DNA of 64,000 bases, taken from NCBI GenBank assembly GCA_027943335.1, contig BSBK01001294.1, positions 1,410,001 through 1,474,000 of the forward strand, in the 5' to 3' direction. A program made the position numbers and the translations under genes. The DNA comes from Chamaecyparis obtusa (Eukaryota; Streptophyta; Pinopsida; Cupressales; Cupressaceae). The notes beneath the pieces are model-generated. The model had not been told where the DNA came from. It was given only the letters and a program-made list of their open reading frames with translations, and did no database searches. Positions 62,486 to 64,000 of this stretch are shown in pieces (the stretch's first letter is position 1; each line of letters starts with the position of its first letter).

Positions 62486-62924
62486 GGGTGTGGCATTATT
62501 TATCAAGGAAGCAAAAGAAGAAGGAGAAGAAGAAAAATAAAGAGAAGAAAATCCAAGCAAAAGAAAAAGGCATGATAAAGAAGATCTCAAAAGCATCCGA
62601 TCAAAGAAGCAAGGACAAAAAGCAAATAGTGACAATTAATTGGACAATTGAAATCAAGATGGGCCAATAAGGAGCTTCGGAGCAAATCTAGCAATTGTTA
62701 TGCCCCTATATCCTCAAGATCTAGAAACTAGTCCAACCAATCTCAAGAAGTAAAAATTGTAATGAGTCAACCTGACATCTCTCCAAAGAATCCCTCGGGT
62801 GCCTCTAGCCAATGAAGGACACATCTTCATAAAATATTGTGTAGATGTGTGTAGAACATCTTCATAGAGTATTGCGTAGAAGCATGACACACATCTACAA
62901 TGCTCTATGAAGATCAGGGTTGTC
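62486..62924. other. Spacer with a fold-back
   Basis: A purine-rich A/G stretch at about 62500-62620, then an inverted repeat: ATCTTCATAGAGTATTGCGT (from 62858, arm to 62879) and CTACAATGCTCTATGAAGAT (62895-62914) with three mismatches or fewer. Confidence 0.6.
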
Positions 62925-64000
62925 ATGAAGCGTGAAATGTAGCTCACTACAAAACTGAAACAAGCCTAGTAGTAGTAAAGTAGATAAGATTGTCTACCAA
63001 TTGCCTAAATCTTGATTCAGTCACCACAGGTGAATATGATTTGGTTGTCAACTTCAGACCTTTCTCCATAGGTACGGATGTAGGTTTGTAGTCATGCATT
63101 CAAAATTTGTCCAGCAAACTACAGGCATACTTAAACTGAGATAAGAAGATACTACCTTCAATCTGCCAAACTTCAACACCTAAACAATAGTGCAAAGGTC
63201 CTAAGTCTATTATGTCAAAGGATTGACACAAACTCTGTTTGATTTGATCGATCAAAATTGTCGAACTACCAGCAATAATCAGGTCATCAACATGGACAAC
63301 AAGAAGAATATCACCACTAGTGTTTTTGACAAACAAATTAAAATCAAATGGACTCTGCTGAAAGCCATTATCTGTAAGATACTTGTCAATTTTGATGTAC
63401 CAAGCCCAAGGTGGCTGTTCCATGCCATGGAGTGCTTTCACCAGCCTACACACCTGATGTTCTTTTCCAACAACCTTGAAACCAGTAGGTTGCATCATGT
63501 AGACTTCTTGCAACTCGCCATTGAGGAAGGCACTATTAACATCCATCTGATGGACTTTCCAACTAAATTGAGCTACGAAAGTAAGGAGCCCTATGGTACT
63601 CATTTTAGTTGTAGGAGCAAAAGGCTCCTCACAGTCAATGCCTTCTTTTTGTGAGAACCCCCTAGCAACGAGATGAGCTTTGTATTTGTCAAGGGTTCCC
63701 GCAGCTTTGTACTTGACTTTATACACCCATTTACAGCTAATGGGCTTCTTCCCTAGAGAAAGATCAGAAAGAACCCAAGTGTTATTCTTTAGAAGACTAT
63801 GATGTTCAGCTTCCATAGCCTCTTCCCACTTAAGAATCCCTCTAGCCTCAGTATATGTTTGAGGCTCAAAAATGTTAGGAATGTTGGCCATGAGAGCAAA
63901 ATTGATTGTATTTTGCTGCTTGCTCTTGTTTATGGAAGATCTACCCTCGATGAGCTCATGGAGACAAAGATCATTAATGGTCTTAGCCCACAATTTAGGT
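62925..64000 (-). pseudogene. Copia pol fragment, RT, running off the right edge
   Basis: A 297-codon open frame (63993-63100) covers the integrase-RT linker (INFALMANIPN, EAEHHSLLKNNTWVLS) and RT: GKKPISCKWVYKVKYKAAGT, GFSQKEGIDCEEPFAP, HQMDVNSAFLNGE and the box HVDDLIIAGSS (Tyr replaced by His). After a stop it continues to the RNase H start and breaks off at about 62925. Same family as 24384-30355 and 39720-40904 and the best preserved of the three; the 5' part lies outside the window. Confidence 0.88.

Overview
This is nuclear DNA from a large-genome seed plant, most likely a gymnosperm (possibly a conifer). The reasons are one conserved plant gene spread over more than 30 kb, two introns above 10 kb beside introns of 120-200 bp, and a background made almost entirely of decayed plant transposons (Ty1/copia, Ty3/gypsy of the Tat and chromovirus lineages, BED/DUF659-type hAT, TRIM, SINE). 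The taxon is inference; no organelle, bacterial or CRISPR features were seen.

Host gene: the only recognisable host gene is the minus-strand orthologue of Arabidopsis DEX1 (DEFECTIVE IN EXINE FORMATION 1). Eight consecutive internal exons (33176 down to 2326, 1585 nt, 528 codons) join in phase with good splice sites. Exon 1 (signal peptide) and the 3' exons are not found here. The 16.5-kb intron (2508-19019) and the 10.7-kb intron (20674-31404) are full of transposons; the other five introns are 124 to 975 bp.

Layout: 1-2325, downstream intron with a complete 371-bp TRIM (5-bp target duplication) and a hammerhead-ribozyme-like motif. 2508-19019, a possible LTR with a minisatellite, a decayed hammerhead-like copy, a hAT remnant, and a 5'-truncated Tat-lineage gypsy element (about 8487-16640) whose pol is one continuous frame broken only by four stop codons. 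That element carries, on the opposite strand, an intron-containing plant-mobile-domain (PMD) gene. 20674-31404, tandemly duplicated intron sequence, a chromodomain-gypsy tail, and an old copia element (24384-30355) with a 1.27-kb solo LTR inside. 33177-41815, a SINE, a hAT pseudogene, a truncated copia and another hAT fragment. 41865-57700, a four-layer nest: an outer copia; inside its gag a solo-LTR-like unit (43531-51050); inside that a very young copia on the minus strand (44809-50914, TSD GATTG, almost identical LTRs); and inside the outer 3' LTR a partial element with LTR plus primer-binding site. 57701-64000, a 5S-rRNA-derived segment, a gypsy protease fragment, another hAT pseudogene, a gypsy gag knuckle and a copia pol running off the right edge.

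Most unusual: the Tat element with its antisense, spliced PMD gene, whose intron and the element's LTR share the same GGTCGACC-based repeats; and the hammerhead ribozyme core at 2200-2242.
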